Assembly (NCBI RefSeq): GCF_035989885.1
Contig: NZ_CP108518.1
Coordinates: 5,199,001-5,263,000 of the forward strand
Direction of reading: 5' to 3'
Source: Streptomyces sp. NBC_01232
GTDB taxonomy: Bacteria > Actinomycetota > Actinomycetes > Streptomycetales > Streptomycetaceae
Length of the DNA stretch: 64,000 nucleotides
Position numbers and translations under genes: made by a program. Of the stretch, positions 33,686 through 43,149 are shown piece by piece. Each line of letters begins with the position of its first letter. The stretch's first letter is position 1. Under the pieces are notes generated by a model. The model was not told the origin of the DNA. It searched no databases and worked only from the letters and a program-made list of their open reading frames with translations.

Positions 33686-34014
33686 CGGCATCCCCCTCAA
33701 GAGAGCTCCGGCAACGAGCCCCAAGTGTCCTGCGGGACTCCGCCGAGCGCGAGGGAATCTGAGCTACTTCAGAGGGAAGCGCTCACTTCCTCCTGCAGGC
33801 GGGTCGAATCCCGTCAACTGGCATGCACGGAGCGAGACATGACGAGCCATCGCTCACACACGACTCCGCCCCGACCCCGGTGCGCGACAACACTGCCCCC
33901 GCGCACCGGCCGTGCCCGCCGCTCACGGGGGCCGCCCTGCGACGCGACGGCCCGGCCGACGGTCTGACGGCCCGGTAGCGGGGCGCACGCCGGCCGGTGC
34001 GGCAGGATGGGGCC
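33686..34014. promoter_or_regulatory. Divergent spacer between the STAND gene and the DUF255 gene
   Basis: These 329 bases hold no convincing gene. GGAAG-CGCTCA-CTTCC (33775-33790) is an inverted repeat about 90 bases before the STAND start. CAGGAT (34003-34008) lies six bases before the rightward ATG and fits a leaderless promoter. A T-arm-like sequence near 33803-33820 was considered and rejected as a tRNA. Confidence 0.45.
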
Positions 34015-36069
34015 ATGCCGAACCGCCTCGCGAACCAGACCTCTCCGTACCTGCTCCAGCACGCCGACAATCCCGTCGACTGGTGGCCGTGGTCGCCCGA
34101 GGCCTTCGCGGAGGCACGCGAGCGCGGGGTACCCGTGCACCTCAGCGTCGGCTATTCGAGCTGCCACTGGTGTCATGTGCTCGCCGGCGAGAGTTTCGAA
34201 GACGAGCTGACCGCCGCCTACATGAACGAGCACTTCGTCAACATCAAGGTGGACCGTGAGGAGCGGCCCGACATCGACGCCGTCTACATGGAAGCCGTGC
34301 AGGCGGCCACCGGTCAGGGCGGCTGGCCCATGACCGTCTTCATGACGGCCGACGCCGAGCCCTTCTACTTCGGGACCTACTTCCCGCCCGAGCCCCGGCA
34401 GGGGATGCCCTCCTTCATGCAGGTGCTCGAAGGGGTGCGGACCGCCTGGGCGGGGCGGCCCGAGGAGGTCGCCGAGGTCGCGCAGCGGATCGTACGGGAC
34501 CTGGCCGGACGGGAGTTGGACTACGGCAAGGCCGGGACGCCCGGACCCGAGGAGCTCGCGAAGGCGTTGCTCGGGCTGACGCGGGAGTACGACGCCACAC
34601 GAGGCGGATTCGGCGGTGCGCCGAAGTTCCCGCCGTCCATGGTGCTGGAGTTCCTGCTGCGCCACCACGCGCGCACCGGGTCCGAGGGAGCGCTGCAGAT
34701 GGCCGCCGACACGTGCGAGGCCATGGCGCGCGGCGGGATCTACGACCAGCTCGGCGGCGGCTTCGCGCGCTACTCCGTGGACCGGGAGTGGGTGATCCCG
34801 CACTTCGAGAAGATGCTCTATGACAACGCCCTGCTGTGCCGCGTGTACGCGCACCTGTGGCGGGTCACCGGCTCCGATCTCGCGCGCCGGGTCGCGCTGG
34901 AGACCGCCGACTTCATGGTCCGGGAGCTGCGCACCGAGCAGGGCGGCTTCGCGTCCGCGCTCGACGCCGACAGTGCGGATCCGCTGACCGGCGAGCACGT
35001 GGAGGGGGCGTACTACGCCTGGACGCCCGCCGAGCTGCGGGAGGTGCTGGGGGAGGACGACGGGGATCTGGCCGTCCGGTACTTCGGGGTGACCGAGGAG
35101 GGGACCTTCGAGCACGGGAAGTCGGTCCTGCAGCTGCCGCAGGACGGGCCCGCCGTGGAGGCGGGCCGGCTCGCCGGCATCAAGGAGCGGCTGCTGGCCG
35201 AGCGGGGGCGGCGGCCCGCGCCCGGGCGGGACGACAAGATCGTCGCCGCGTGGAACGGGCTGGCGATCGCCGCGCTCGCCGAGTGCGGGGCGTACTTCGA
35301 GCGGCCGGACCTGGTGGAGCGGGCGACCGAGGCGGCCGATCTGCTGGTGCGCGTGCACATGGACGGCCGGGCCCGGCTGTCGCGCACCAGCAAGGACGGC
35401 CAGGTCGGCACCAACGACGGGGTCCTGGAGGACTACGGCGATGTGGCCGACGGCTTCCTCGCCCTGGCGTCCGTGACCGGCGAGGGGGTCTGGCTGGAGT
35501 TCGCCGGATTCCTCGTCGACCTGGTCCTGGCGCGGTTCACCGCCGAGGACGGTTCGCTGTACGACACCGCGCACGACGCCGAGAAGCTCATCCGCAGGCC
35601 GCAGGATCCCACCGACACGGCCGCCCCGTCGGGGTGGACGGCCGCCGCGGGCGCGCTGCTCTCGTACGCGGCGCACACCGGGTCGGAGCCCCACCGCACG
35701 GCGGCGGAGCGGGCGCTCGGGGTGGTGCACGCGCTCGGGCCGCGCGTGCCGCGGTTCATCGGGCACGGGCTGTCGGTGGCCGAGGCGCTCCTCGACGGAC
35801 CCCGCGAGGTGGCGGTCGTCGGCCATCCGGAGGATCCGGCGCTGGCGCTGCTGCACCGGACGGCGTTGCTGGGGACGGCTCCCGGGGCGGTCGTGGCGGT
35901 CGGTCTTCCGCGTGCGGCGGACGGCGGGGGCGGTGAGTTCCCCCTTCTTGCCGAGCGCACACTTGTGCACGACCTTCCGACGGCGTATGTCTGTCGACAT
36001 TTCGTCTGCGCGCGGCCTACGACGGAACCGGTCGAACTGGCGGAGCAGTTGGGTGTGGTTCGTCCCTGA
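34015..36069 (+). CDS. DUF255/thioredoxin-fold protein (YyaL/SPATA20 family)
   Basis: A 684-residue protein. The N-terminal thioredoxin-like domain (about 1-165) starts [20 protein letters not shown] and has the redox-like motif SCHWCHVL near residue 45, followed by [10 protein letters not shown] and GGWPMTVFM. The remaining ~500 residues form an (alpha/alpha)6-barrel, glycosidase-like, with [25 protein letters not shown] and [13 protein letters not shown]. This family is widespread from bacteria to mammals and its reaction is not well established. It is usually a stand-alone gene, as here. The ATG at 34015 is placed six bases after CAGGAT. Confidence 0.93.
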   Translation: MPNRLANQTSPYLLQHADNPVDWWPWSPEAFAEARERGVPVHLSVGYSSCHWCHVLAGESFEDELTAAYMNEHFVNIKVDREERPDIDAVYMEAVQAATGQGGWPMTVFMTADAEPFYFGTYFPPEPRQGMPSFMQVLEGVRTAWAGRPEEVAEVAQRIVRDLAGRELDYGKAGTPGPEELAKALLGLTREYDATRGGFGGAPKFPPSMVLEFLLRHHARTGSEGALQMAADTCEAMARGGIYDQLGGGFARYSVDREWVIPHFEKMLYDNALLCRVYAHLWRVTGSDLARRVALETADFMVRELRTEQGGFASALDADSADPLTGEHVEGAYYAWTPAELREVLGEDDGDLAVRYFGVTEEGTFEHGKSVLQLPQDGPAVEAGRLAGIKERLLAERGRRPAPGRDDKIVAAWNGLAIAALAECGAYFERPDLVERATEAADLLVRVHMDGRARLSRTSKDGQVGTNDGVLEDYGDVADGFLALASVTGEGVWLEFAGFLVDLVLARFTAEDGSLYDTAHDAEKLIRRPQDPTDTAAPSGWTAAAGALLSYAAHTGSEPHRTAAERALGVVHALGPRVPRFIGHGLSVAEALLDGPREVAVVGHPEDPALALLHRTALLGTAPGAVVAVGLPRAADGGGGEFPLLAERTLVHDLPTAYVCRHFVCARPTTEPVELAEQLGVVRP

Positions 36070-36296
36070 AGGTGCGGGAGTGCCGTCAATTCCGGTTGCG
36101 TGTGTATGAGTTCAGAAACGGGTCTTTAATTTTCGATGCAGCTGAGTGTCATGTTCGCTGCCTAATCTCGTAGCTTCGGGAGTCACCGAGGCCGCGCACT
36201 GGGGGGTGCGCGCGAGGGGGAAGCGGGGGCGGCGGGCCGGGGGGCCCGCCGTGAGCCCCCGGGGGTTTTTGATCGCCGCCGGGGGGCGGCGGGTCT
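36070..36296 (+). promoter_or_regulatory. Upstream region of the envelope-glycan operon
   Basis: This 227-base region turns from AT-rich (36110-36180, with TAATCT near 36163 as a possible -10 box) to G-rich. CGCGCAC-N6-GTGCGCG (36196-36215) is an inverted repeat, and GGCGGGCC-N4-GGCCCGCC (about 36231-36250) is another; GGGGG TTTTTT follows at 36261-36271. These could form a leader hairpin or attenuator before the operon. No riboswitch family was recognised. Confidence 0.45.
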
Positions 36297-37688
36297 GTGG
36301 GGGACCTTTTGTACACATCTGTGTTCATCGCTGTCATTTCCCTGGCGCTCTTCTGGATGGCCGCCTTCACGCTCTGGTGGCAGATGCACGCGTGGCGGAC
36401 CCCCGAGGTGCTCGCCTCCACGCGCTTCGACCGCCCGGACGGGGAAGGCCGCCTCGCCTTCTCTCTGCTGCTGCCGGCCCGTCACGAGCAGGCGGTCCTG
36501 GAGCACACCATCGACCGGCTCCTGGAATCGAGCCACACCGACTACGAGATCATCGTGATCGTCGGACACGACGACCCCGGGACGGCAGCCGTCGCCGAAC
36601 GGGCCGCCGCCCGCGCGCCGGCCCGCGTACGGGTCGTCGTCGACCACCACGAGACGAAGAACAAGCCGAAAGCCCTCAACACGGCCCTCCCGTCCTGCCG
36701 CGGCGACGTCGTCGGGGTCTTCGACGCCGAGGACCAGGTCCACCCGGAACTGCTCGCCCACGTCGACCACGCCTTCCGCTCCACGGGCGCCGACGTGGTC
36801 CAGGGCGGGGTCCAGCTCATCAACTTCCACTCCAGCTGGTACAGCCTGCGCAACTGCCTGGAGTACTTCTTCTGGTTCCGCTCGAGGCTGCACCTGCACG
36901 CCGAGAAGGGCTTCATCCCGCTGGGCGGCAACACCGTCTTCGTCCGCACCGAGGTGCTGCGCGAGGCCGGCGGCTGGGACCAGAACTGCCTCGCCGAGGA
37001 CTGCGACCTCGGGGTCCGGCTGTCGTCGGCGGGCAAGAAGGTGGTCGTCGCCTACGACTCCGACATGGTCACCCGCGAGGAGACGCCCGGCTCGCTCGTG
37101 AGCCTGCTCAAGCAGCGCACCCGCTGGAACCAGGGGTTCCTGCAGGTGTACCGGAAGAAGGACTGGCAGCAGCTGCCCGGGCGCGGCCAGCGCTGGCTGG
37201 CCCGCTACACGCTGATGACGCCCTTCATGCAGGCCGCGTCGGGCGTGATCATCCCGCTCAATTTCGCCGTCGCGGTCTTCTTCGACGTGCCGGTCGGCAT
37301 CGCGATCATCACCTTCCTTCCCATGATCACGGCGATGGTGACGTTCGTGTTCGAGATCGTCGGGCTGCACGACTTCGGCCGCCAGTACGGTCTGCGCGTC
37401 CGCTTCGGGCACTACGTCAAGCTCGTCGTCGGCGGCCCGTTCTACCAGGTGATGCTCGCGGGGGCCGCGATCCGTGCGGTCTGGCGCGAGCAGCGCGGCC
37501 GCAATGAGTGGGAGCTGACGAGTCACACCGGCGCCCACCTGACGACCGCCGCCGCCCCGGCCGCTGCCGCCCACGCCACCGCCGCCACCGCCCCGGCCGC
37601 TGCAGCAATCGCCGCCGCCACCGCGTCCGTGCCCGCCGTGTCATCCTCCTCCGTCTCCCTCGCGATCCGAGAGGACAGCCGCCGGTGA
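36297..37688 (+). CDS. Processive family 2 glycosyltransferase (cellulose-synthase-like)
   Basis: A 463-residue membrane glycosyltransferase. One N-terminal helix (about 6-28), a cytosolic GT-A domain (about 50-290), at least two C-terminal helices (about 305-360), then an Ala/Thr-rich tail (about 410-450). The processive-synthase signature is complete: DAED (D,D motif), LAEDCDLGVRL (ED), and QRTRWNQG (QxxRW). Such enzymes extend beta-linked polysaccharides while exporting them. The GTG at 36297 is tentative; a TTG at 36309 after GGGGGA is an alternative. Its TGA overlaps the GTG of the next gene. It shares an operon with a GlxA-like oxidase, as CslA does in the known Streptomyces glucan locus. 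Confidence 0.85.
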   Translation: MGDLLYTSVFIAVISLALFWMAAFTLWWQMHAWRTPEVLASTRFDRPDGEGRLAFSLLLPARHEQAVLEHTIDRLLESSHTDYEIIVIVGHDDPGTAAVAERAAARAPARVRVVVDHHETKNKPKALNTALPSCRGDVVGVFDAEDQVHPELLAHVDHAFRSTGADVVQGGVQLINFHSSWYSLRNCLEYFFWFRSRLHLHAEKGFIPLGGNTVFVRTEVLREAGGWDQNCLAEDCDLGVRLSSAGKKVVVAYDSDMVTREETPGSLVSLLKQRTRWNQGFLQVYRKKDWQQLPGRGQRWLARYTLMTPFMQAASGVIIPLNFAVAVFFDVPVGIAIITFLPMITAMVTFVFEIVGLHDFGRQYGLRVRFGHYVKLVVGGPFYQVMLAGAAIRAVWREQRGRNEWELTSHTGAHLTTAAAPAAAAHATAATAPAAAAIAAATASVPAVSSSSVSLAIREDSRR

Positions 37689-39460
37689 CCGCCACCCTGC
37701 CCACGGCCACTGATCCCCAGCCCGCGACCCTCACCGTCCCCGGCCCGCGCACGCCCGTCGCCGGGGGGCTCGGCGTCCGCCCGCCGGCGCCCGCCCGGCC
37801 GCTCGTGCGCTTCCGCTCCTCCCGCCCCGACCTGCTGCTGTGCGGGGCCCTGCTGCTCGTGATCCTGCTGGTGCAGGGCTGGAACATCACCCACTTCCCG
37901 ACCCTGAGCGACGACGAGGGCACCTACCTCGCTCAGGCGTGGGCCGTCCAGCAGGGCGACGGCCTCGCCCACTACACGTACTGGTACGACCATCCGCCGC
38001 TCGGCTGGATCCAGATCGCGGGCCTGACGTACCTGCCGTCCCTCTTCGTGCCCGACGCGATGACCGTCGCGCCGATGCGGCTGTCGATGCTCGCCGTCTC
38101 CGCCGCCTCCGCCGTGCTGATGTACGTCCTCGCGCGCCGGCTGTGGCTGCCGCGCTGGGCGGCCGGGCTCGCGATGGGCCTCTTCGGGCTGTCGCCGCTC
38201 TCCGTGGTCCTGCAGCGCGAGATCTTCCTCGACAACCTCGCCGTGATGTGGATGCTGCTGGCCTTCTGCCTCGCCGCGTCCCCGAGCCGTCACCTGTGGC
38301 ACCACTTCGGGTCCGGGCTGGCGGCGGCCACCGCCGTCCTGACCAAGGAGACGATGCTGGTGGTGCTCCCGGCGCTGCTGGTGACGATGTGGCGCCACAG
38401 CCACCGCGACACCCGCAAGTTCGCGGTCACCGGGGCGATCACCGCCTGCGCACTGATCGGGCTGTCGTACCCGCTGTACGCCCTGCTCAACGGCGAGTTG
38501 CTGCCGGGCTCCGGGCACGTCTCGCTCATCGACGGCATCACCTACCAGATGGGCCGCGAGGGCTCCGGCTTCATCCTCACCCCCGGCTCCGGCTCGAACG
38601 GCGTCCTGCGGTCCTGGCTCTACTACGACACCGTCCTGCCGCTCGGCGGGCTGGCCGGCGCCGTCCTGATGCTGGCCACCGTCCTCCCCCGAGCTCTCGG
38701 CTTCGCCCGAGCAGGGGGGACCCCCACGTCCGTGACCGCCCGCGCCCTGGCCGGTCCCGCGCTCGCCGCCGTGATCCTCGCCGTCGTCGCGATGCGGCCC
38801 TCCGGCTACCTCCCGGCGATGTACGTGATCCAGGCGCTGCCCTTCCTCGCGCTCGTCCTCGCAGGGGGCGCGGCGAGCGTCACGCACGCCGTACTGCGCC
38901 GCCGCCGGGGCCCGGGGGAGGGACGGCCGCGGCTGTGGGCGCGCCGGGCACTGATCGGCGTACTCGCCGCGTCGGCCGCGGTGTACGTGCTGCCGCGCTG
39001 GTACGAAGGCAACCGCACCGCGCTCACGGCCGACGCGAACGCCCCGTACCGGCAGGCCGCGGCCTGGCTCGGCAGCGAGGTCGCCGATCCGGCGAGCACC
39101 CGGGTGCTGCTGGACGACGCGCTCTGGCTGGACGCGGTGCACCACGGCTTCGAGCCGGGCCTCGGCGCGATCTGGTTCTACAAGGCGGACCTCGACCCGG
39201 CCGTCTCCCGGACCCTGCCGCGGGGCTGGCGGGACATCGACTACGTGGTCTCCTCGCCCACCGTGCGCCGTGACGCGGTGAACCTGCCCCATGTGCGGGC
39301 GGCGCTGGAGCATTCGGCCGTGGTGGCCGTCTTCGGGTCGGGCGAGGACCGCATCGAGATACGCCGGACCGACCGCGCCGACGACCCCGCCCCCGACCGC
39401 GCCCAGCGCCCCGACGACCCCGACCGCCCCGGCGCCGCCGACCGTACGAGTGGGAGCTGA
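37685..39460 (+). CDS. GT39/ArnT-like integral membrane glycosyltransferase
   Basis: A 591-residue protein with about ten to twelve membrane helices and a C-terminal soluble domain (about 440-590). The first periplasmic loop has TLSDDEGTYLAQAW, with the paired acidic residues of the GT39/ArnT catalytic loop, followed by YDHPPLGW. These enzymes use polyprenyl-phosphate sugars as donors outside the membrane. The GTG start overlaps the stop of the upstream GT2 (GTGA). The next gene encodes a polyprenyl-phosphate sugar synthase, which would make its donor. The C-terminal tail is Asp/Pro/Arg-rich and unstructured. Confidence 0.87.
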   Translation: MTATLPTATDPQPATLTVPGPRTPVAGGLGVRPPAPARPLVRFRSSRPDLLLCGALLLVILLVQGWNITHFPTLSDDEGTYLAQAWAVQQGDGLAHYTYWYDHPPLGWIQIAGLTYLPSLFVPDAMTVAPMRLSMLAVSAASAVLMYVLARRLWLPRWAAGLAMGLFGLSPLSVVLQREIFLDNLAVMWMLLAFCLAASPSRHLWHHFGSGLAAATAVLTKETMLVVLPALLVTMWRHSHRDTRKFAVTGAITACALIGLSYPLYALLNGELLPGSGHVSLIDGITYQMGREGSGFILTPGSGSNGVLRSWLYYDTVLPLGGLAGAVLMLATVLPRALGFARAGGTPTSVTARALAGPALAAVILAVVAMRPSGYLPAMYVIQALPFLALVLAGGAASVTHAVLRRRRGPGEGRPRLWARRALIGVLAASAAVYVLPRWYEGNRTALTADANAPYRQAAAWLGSEVADPASTRVLLDDALWLDAVHHGFEPGLGAIWFYKADLDPAVSRTLPRGWRDIDYVVSSPTVRRDAVNLPHVRAALEHSAVVAVFGSGEDRIEIRRTDRADDPAPDRAQRPDDPDRPGAADRTSGS

Positions 39461-39466
39461 GCCGCC

Positions 39467-40669
39467 ATGAGCGAGGATCTGTGGTCCCTCCATGACCCGG
39501 TCGATGCGGATTTCACCGCTCCGCAGGCTCTGACCGGCAGCGTCACCCTCATCATTCCGACCTTCAACGAGTCCGGGAACATCACCGAGCTGCTGCGCCG
39601 CCTCGGTGACGCACTGCCCGACCCCGACCACCTGCCCTGCGCGGTGCTGTTCGTGGACGACTCCACGGACGACACCCCCGCCGTCATCGAGAAGGCCGCC
39701 GCCGACCACCCCTTCCCGGTGTCCGTCCTGCACCGCCGGACCGCCGAGGGAGGCCTCGGCGGCGCCGTCGTGGAAGGCATCAAGCGCGCGGACACCGACT
39801 GGATCGTGGTCATGGACGCCGACCTCCAGCACCCGCCCCACCTGGTGCCCGAACTCGTCGGCGAGGGCGTGCGCACCGGCGCCGATCTCGTCGTCGCCTC
39901 CCGCTACATCAGCGGCGGCAGCCGGGCCGGGCTCGCCGGGAGCTACCGCATCGCCGTCTCACGCGCCGCGACCTGGCTGACCAAGGGGCTCTTCCCGCGT
40001 GCGCTGCGCGGGATCAGCGACCCGATGAGCGGCTTCTTCGCGATGCGCCGCTCCGTCGTCACCGCGGACACCCTGAAGCCGCTGGGCTACAAGATCCTGC
40101 TGGAGCTGGCGGTGCGCTGCCGCCCCGGCAGGGTCGCCGAGGTGCCGTTCGTCTTCCAGGACCGGTACGCGGGGGAGTCCAAGTCCACCGCCCGCGAGGG
40201 CATGCGCTTCCTCGCCCACCTCGCCGCGCTGCGCTCGGCGACCCCGCTGGCCCGCATGATCGGCTTCGGGCTGATCGGGCTCTCCGGGTTCGTCCCGAAC
40301 CTGGCCGCGCTCTGGCTGCTCACCCACGCCGGGATGCACTACCTCCCGGCCGAGATCGTCGCCAACCAGGCGGGGGTCCTGTGGAACTTCCTCCTCATCG
40401 AGTCCCTGCTCTTCCGCGACCGGCGCGGGCACCGCCACTGGGCGGACCGGGCCGGCCGCTTCGCGCTGCTGGCCAACGCCGATCTGCTGCTGCGCATCCC
40501 GCTGATCGCGCTGTTCGTGGCCCGGTTCGGGATGGAGGTGCTGCCGGCCACCGCCCTGGCGCTGGTGACCACCTTCGTCCTGCGGTTCGCGGCCACCGAG
40601 GCCCTCGTCTATCTGCCGCGCCACACCAGGAGCCGAGCCGCACAGAAGGGAACCTTTCCATGCGTCTGA
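39467..40669 (+). CDS. Polyprenol-phosphate glycosyltransferase fused to GtrA domain
   Basis: A 400-residue fusion. Residues 25-245 form a Dpm1-like GT2 domain with LIIPTFNESGNI, FVDDSTDDT, the DADLQHPP metal site and SRYISGG. Residues 260-390 hold four helices of the GtrA family (RMIGFGLIGLSGFVPN, NFLLIESLLFRDRR). This joined form makes a polyprenyl-phosphate mannose or glucose and probably helps flip it. It lies six bases after the GT39 gene and so likely feeds that transferase. The 3' end overlaps the next gene by ten bases. Confidence 0.92.
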   Translation: MSEDLWSLHDPVDADFTAPQALTGSVTLIIPTFNESGNITELLRRLGDALPDPDHLPCAVLFVDDSTDDTPAVIEKAAADHPFPVSVLHRRTAEGGLGGAVVEGIKRADTDWIVVMDADLQHPPHLVPELVGEGVRTGADLVVASRYISGGSRAGLAGSYRIAVSRAATWLTKGLFPRALRGISDPMSGFFAMRRSVVTADTLKPLGYKILLELAVRCRPGRVAEVPFVFQDRYAGESKSTAREGMRFLAHLAALRSATPLARMIGFGLIGLSGFVPNLAALWLLTHAGMHYLPAEIVANQAGVLWNFLLIESLLFRDRRGHRHWADRAGRFALLANADLLLRIPLIALFVARFGMEVLPATALALVTTFVLRFAATEALVYLPRHTRSRAAQKGTFPCV

Positions 40670-43074
40670 CGATCCGGCGGAGGGCCGGGCGGAGGGCCGC
40701 CCTGCTCGCCGTCGGGGCGCTGACCGCGGGCCTGTTGCTCACCGCACCGCAGCAGGCCACGGCCGGTCCGCCCAATCTGCTCTCCAACCCCGGTTTCGAA
40801 ACGGCCGGTTCCGCCGGCTCCGACATGCCGTCCTGCTGGTCCAGGTCCGGCTGGGGCGACAACGACTTCACCTTCGCCACCGTCGCCGACGCGCACAGCG
40901 GCACCAAGGCGATGAAGGTCTCGCTCACCCGCCGCGTGGACGGCGACCGCAAGGCGCTGGTCACCGAGAACACCACCTGCGCCCCGGCCGTCACGCCGGG
41001 CCGGCAGTACGACCTGTCCGCCTGGTACAAGTCGAACACCCCGGACGTGTCGGTGACCGTGTTCCGCCGGGACACCACGGCGGGCTGGCAGTACTGGACC
41101 GACCTGCAGAATCCGCCCGTCACCGCCGCCTGGGCGCGTACCGAGGTCCGTACGCCGGTCGTGCCGCCCAACACCGACAAGATCGCGTGGGGCCTGTCGG
41201 TCTACGGGGTGGGCACGCTCACCACCGACGACTACGTGCTGGAGGAGGTGGGCGCCGCCCCGCCGCTGCCGGCCTGTTCGGGCACGGCGGAGGAGTGCGC
41301 CAAGGGCAGGTGGCAGGTGATACCGGCCCAGAACCCGGTGCGTTCGATGCACGCGGTCGTGCTGAGGAACAGCAAGGTTCTGCTGATCGCGGGCTCGGGC
41401 AACGACATAGCCCAGTTCAACGCGGGCACCTTCACCTCCGCCGTCTACGACCCGGCGAACGGGTCCTTCAGGACGATCCCGACCCCGGTCGACATGTTCT
41501 GCGCGGGCCACGTGCAGCTGGCCGACGGCCGGGTGCTGGTGATGAGCGGCAACAAGGGGTACCCGTCGGCGGACGGCTCGATCGGCTACCAGGGGCTGAA
41601 GGACTCCTACACCTTCGACCCGGCGACCGAGACGTACACGAGGACGAACGACATGAACGGCGGGCACTGGTACCCGTCGGCGACGATCCTCGGCAACGGT
41701 GACGTGATCTCCTTCGGCGGGCTGAAGGAGGACTCCACGGGCAATGTGACCGCGGAGAAGTTCTCGGCGGCACAGAACAAGTGGCTGCCGATGAACGAGG
41801 TCAACCAGACCTGGTCCTACTGGGGCCTGTACCCGTCGATGATCCTCATGCAGGACGGACGGCTCTTCTACTCGGGCAGCCACACCTTCGGCAACGGCAC
41901 CCCGGGCACCGGCGCCTCCATCTACGACTACGACGCCAACACCGTCACCGACGTGCCGGGCCTGCGGAACAAGGACGAGCGGGACGAGTCGGCGAGCGTG
42001 CTGCTGCCCCCGGCCCAGGACCAGCGGGTGCTCACCATCGGCGGCGGCAACAACGAGCGCAACCCGGCGGCCAACCGGCTCACCGACATCATCGACCTCA
42101 AGCAGCCCAGCCCCGGCTACACGGCCGGCCCGCCGATCCCGCAGGGCCTGGTCGACCAGGGCCAGGGCAAGCGGCCGCAGACCGGTGACGAGGGCAAGAT
42201 GTTCGTGTCGGCGGTACTGCTGCCGGACGGCAAGGTGCTGGAGACCGGCGGCGGGCTGCACGACCGGGCCGACCCGGTCTTCGAGGCCTCCTTCTTCGAC
42301 CCGTCGACCAACACCTACCAGGCGGGCCTCGCCACCGACCCGATCCCGCGGACCTACCACTCGGCGTCGTTCCTGATGCCGGACGGCCGGGTCATGTCGG
42401 TCGGCGACAACCCGGGCAACGGGACCTACAACCACAACGTGTCGCTCTACAGCCCGCCGTATCTGTTCAAGGGCGCCCGCCCGCAGATCACTTCGGTGAT
42501 CGACACTCAGTGGGTGTACGGGGACACGCAGCGGATCACCGTGAACCGGCCGATCGCCAAGGCGGAGCTGATCCGTCCGGCTGCGGTCACCCACTCCTCC
42601 GACCCGAACCAGCGGTTCGTGGACCTGCCCATGACGGTCGACGGCAACAACATCGACCTGAACGTCACCAGCAACCCCAACCTGGCGCCGCCGGGCTGGT
42701 ACATGCTCTTCGCGGTCGACGCGAACGGCGTGCCGTCGATCGCGACCTGGGTGCACCTGGGCGGCCCGTCGGCGCTGGCGGCCGCCCAGGAGCGGCCCTC
42801 CGCGCACGAGCACGCCTTTGCGGACAGGCCCGGGCCGGCCAGGAAGAACCCGGCGAAGCGGGACTCGGCTCCGGTCGCGCCGGGCGTGGCCGGCTGCGAC
42901 CGGCACTACGGCACGGTCAACGTGTGCGTGCCGACGCGCTTCCCGGCCGAGGTGAAGGGGACGACGAAGGCCCGCTGCGACTGGCTGGCCGCCCACACCT
43001 ACCCCAAGCGCCTGAAGGTCAACGGCAGCGATCCGCTGCGCCTGGACCCCGACCGCGACGGCTACGCCTGCTGA
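40660..43074 (+). CDS. Secreted copper-radical oxidase (galactose oxidase/GlxA-like) with Excalibur tail
   Basis: An 804-residue exported protein: signal peptide (1-35, ending QQATAG), N-terminal galactose-binding-like domain (about 36-195), seven-bladed Kelch propeller, DUF1929 domain (about 610-705), a linker, and a C-terminal Excalibur calcium motif DPDRDGYAC. The copper site is intact by alignment to galactose oxidase: Cys281 in MFCAGH and Tyr338 in HWYPSA (thioether pair), axial Tyr566 and His567 in RTYHSA, and His645 in VTHSSD. It oxidises a primary alcohol of a sugar to an aldehyde with O2, giving H2O2. Its ATG overlaps the glycosyltransferase stop, so it belongs to the same operon. 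It differs from typical GlxA by its Excalibur tail. Confidence 0.92.
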   Translation: MRLTIRRRAGRRAALLAVGALTAGLLLTAPQQATAGPPNLLSNPGFETAGSAGSDMPSCWSRSGWGDNDFTFATVADAHSGTKAMKVSLTRRVDGDRKALVTENTTCAPAVTPGRQYDLSAWYKSNTPDVSVTVFRRDTTAGWQYWTDLQNPPVTAAWARTEVRTPVVPPNTDKIAWGLSVYGVGTLTTDDYVLEEVGAAPPLPACSGTAEECAKGRWQVIPAQNPVRSMHAVVLRNSKVLLIAGSGNDIAQFNAGTFTSAVYDPANGSFRTIPTPVDMFCAGHVQLADGRVLVMSGNKGYPSADGSIGYQGLKDSYTFDPATETYTRTNDMNGGHWYPSATILGNGDVISFGGLKEDSTGNVTAEKFSAAQNKWLPMNEVNQTWSYWGLYPSMILMQDGRLFYSGSHTFGNGTPGTGASIYDYDANTVTDVPGLRNKDERDESASVLLPPAQDQRVLTIGGGNNERNPAANRLTDIIDLKQPSPGYTAGPPIPQGLVDQGQGKRPQTGDEGKMFVSAVLLPDGKVLETGGGLHDRADPVFEASFFDPSTNTYQAGLATDPIPRTYHSASFLMPDGRVMSVGDNPGNGTYNHNVSLYSPPYLFKGARPQITSVIDTQWVYGDTQRITVNRPIAKAELIRPAAVTHSSDPNQRFVDLPMTVDGNNIDLNVTSNPNLAPPGWYMLFAVDANGVPSIATWVHLGGPSALAAAQERPSAHEHAFADRPGPARKNPAKRDSAPVAPGVAGCDRHYGTVNVCVPTRFPAEVKGTTKARCDWLAAHTYPKRLKVNGSDPLRLDPDRDGYAC

Positions 43075-43149
43075 ACCCATGGGCGAGGGCCCGGCCGCAG
43101 GTGCCTGCGGCCGGGCCCTCGGCCCTCGGTCCTCGCGCTTCGGCCCTCG

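Noticed and set aside
33760-33830. tRNA-like sequence with a T-arm-like CGGG-TCGAAT-CCCG
   Set aside because: The loop is one base short of the standard seven, no acceptor or D arm can be found, and no CCA-like end or anticodon arm of the right geometry is present.
30227-33967. 1246-codon open frame on the plus strand opposite the STAND gene
   Set aside because: It is an antisense shadow caused by the G/C-rich third positions of the real minus-strand gene; composition is Arg/Pro/His-rich with no domain.
36196-36271. Leader hairpins before the glycan operon considered as a riboswitch
   Set aside because: No conserved riboswitch core was recognised; the stems are short, G-rich and could be ordinary secondary structure.
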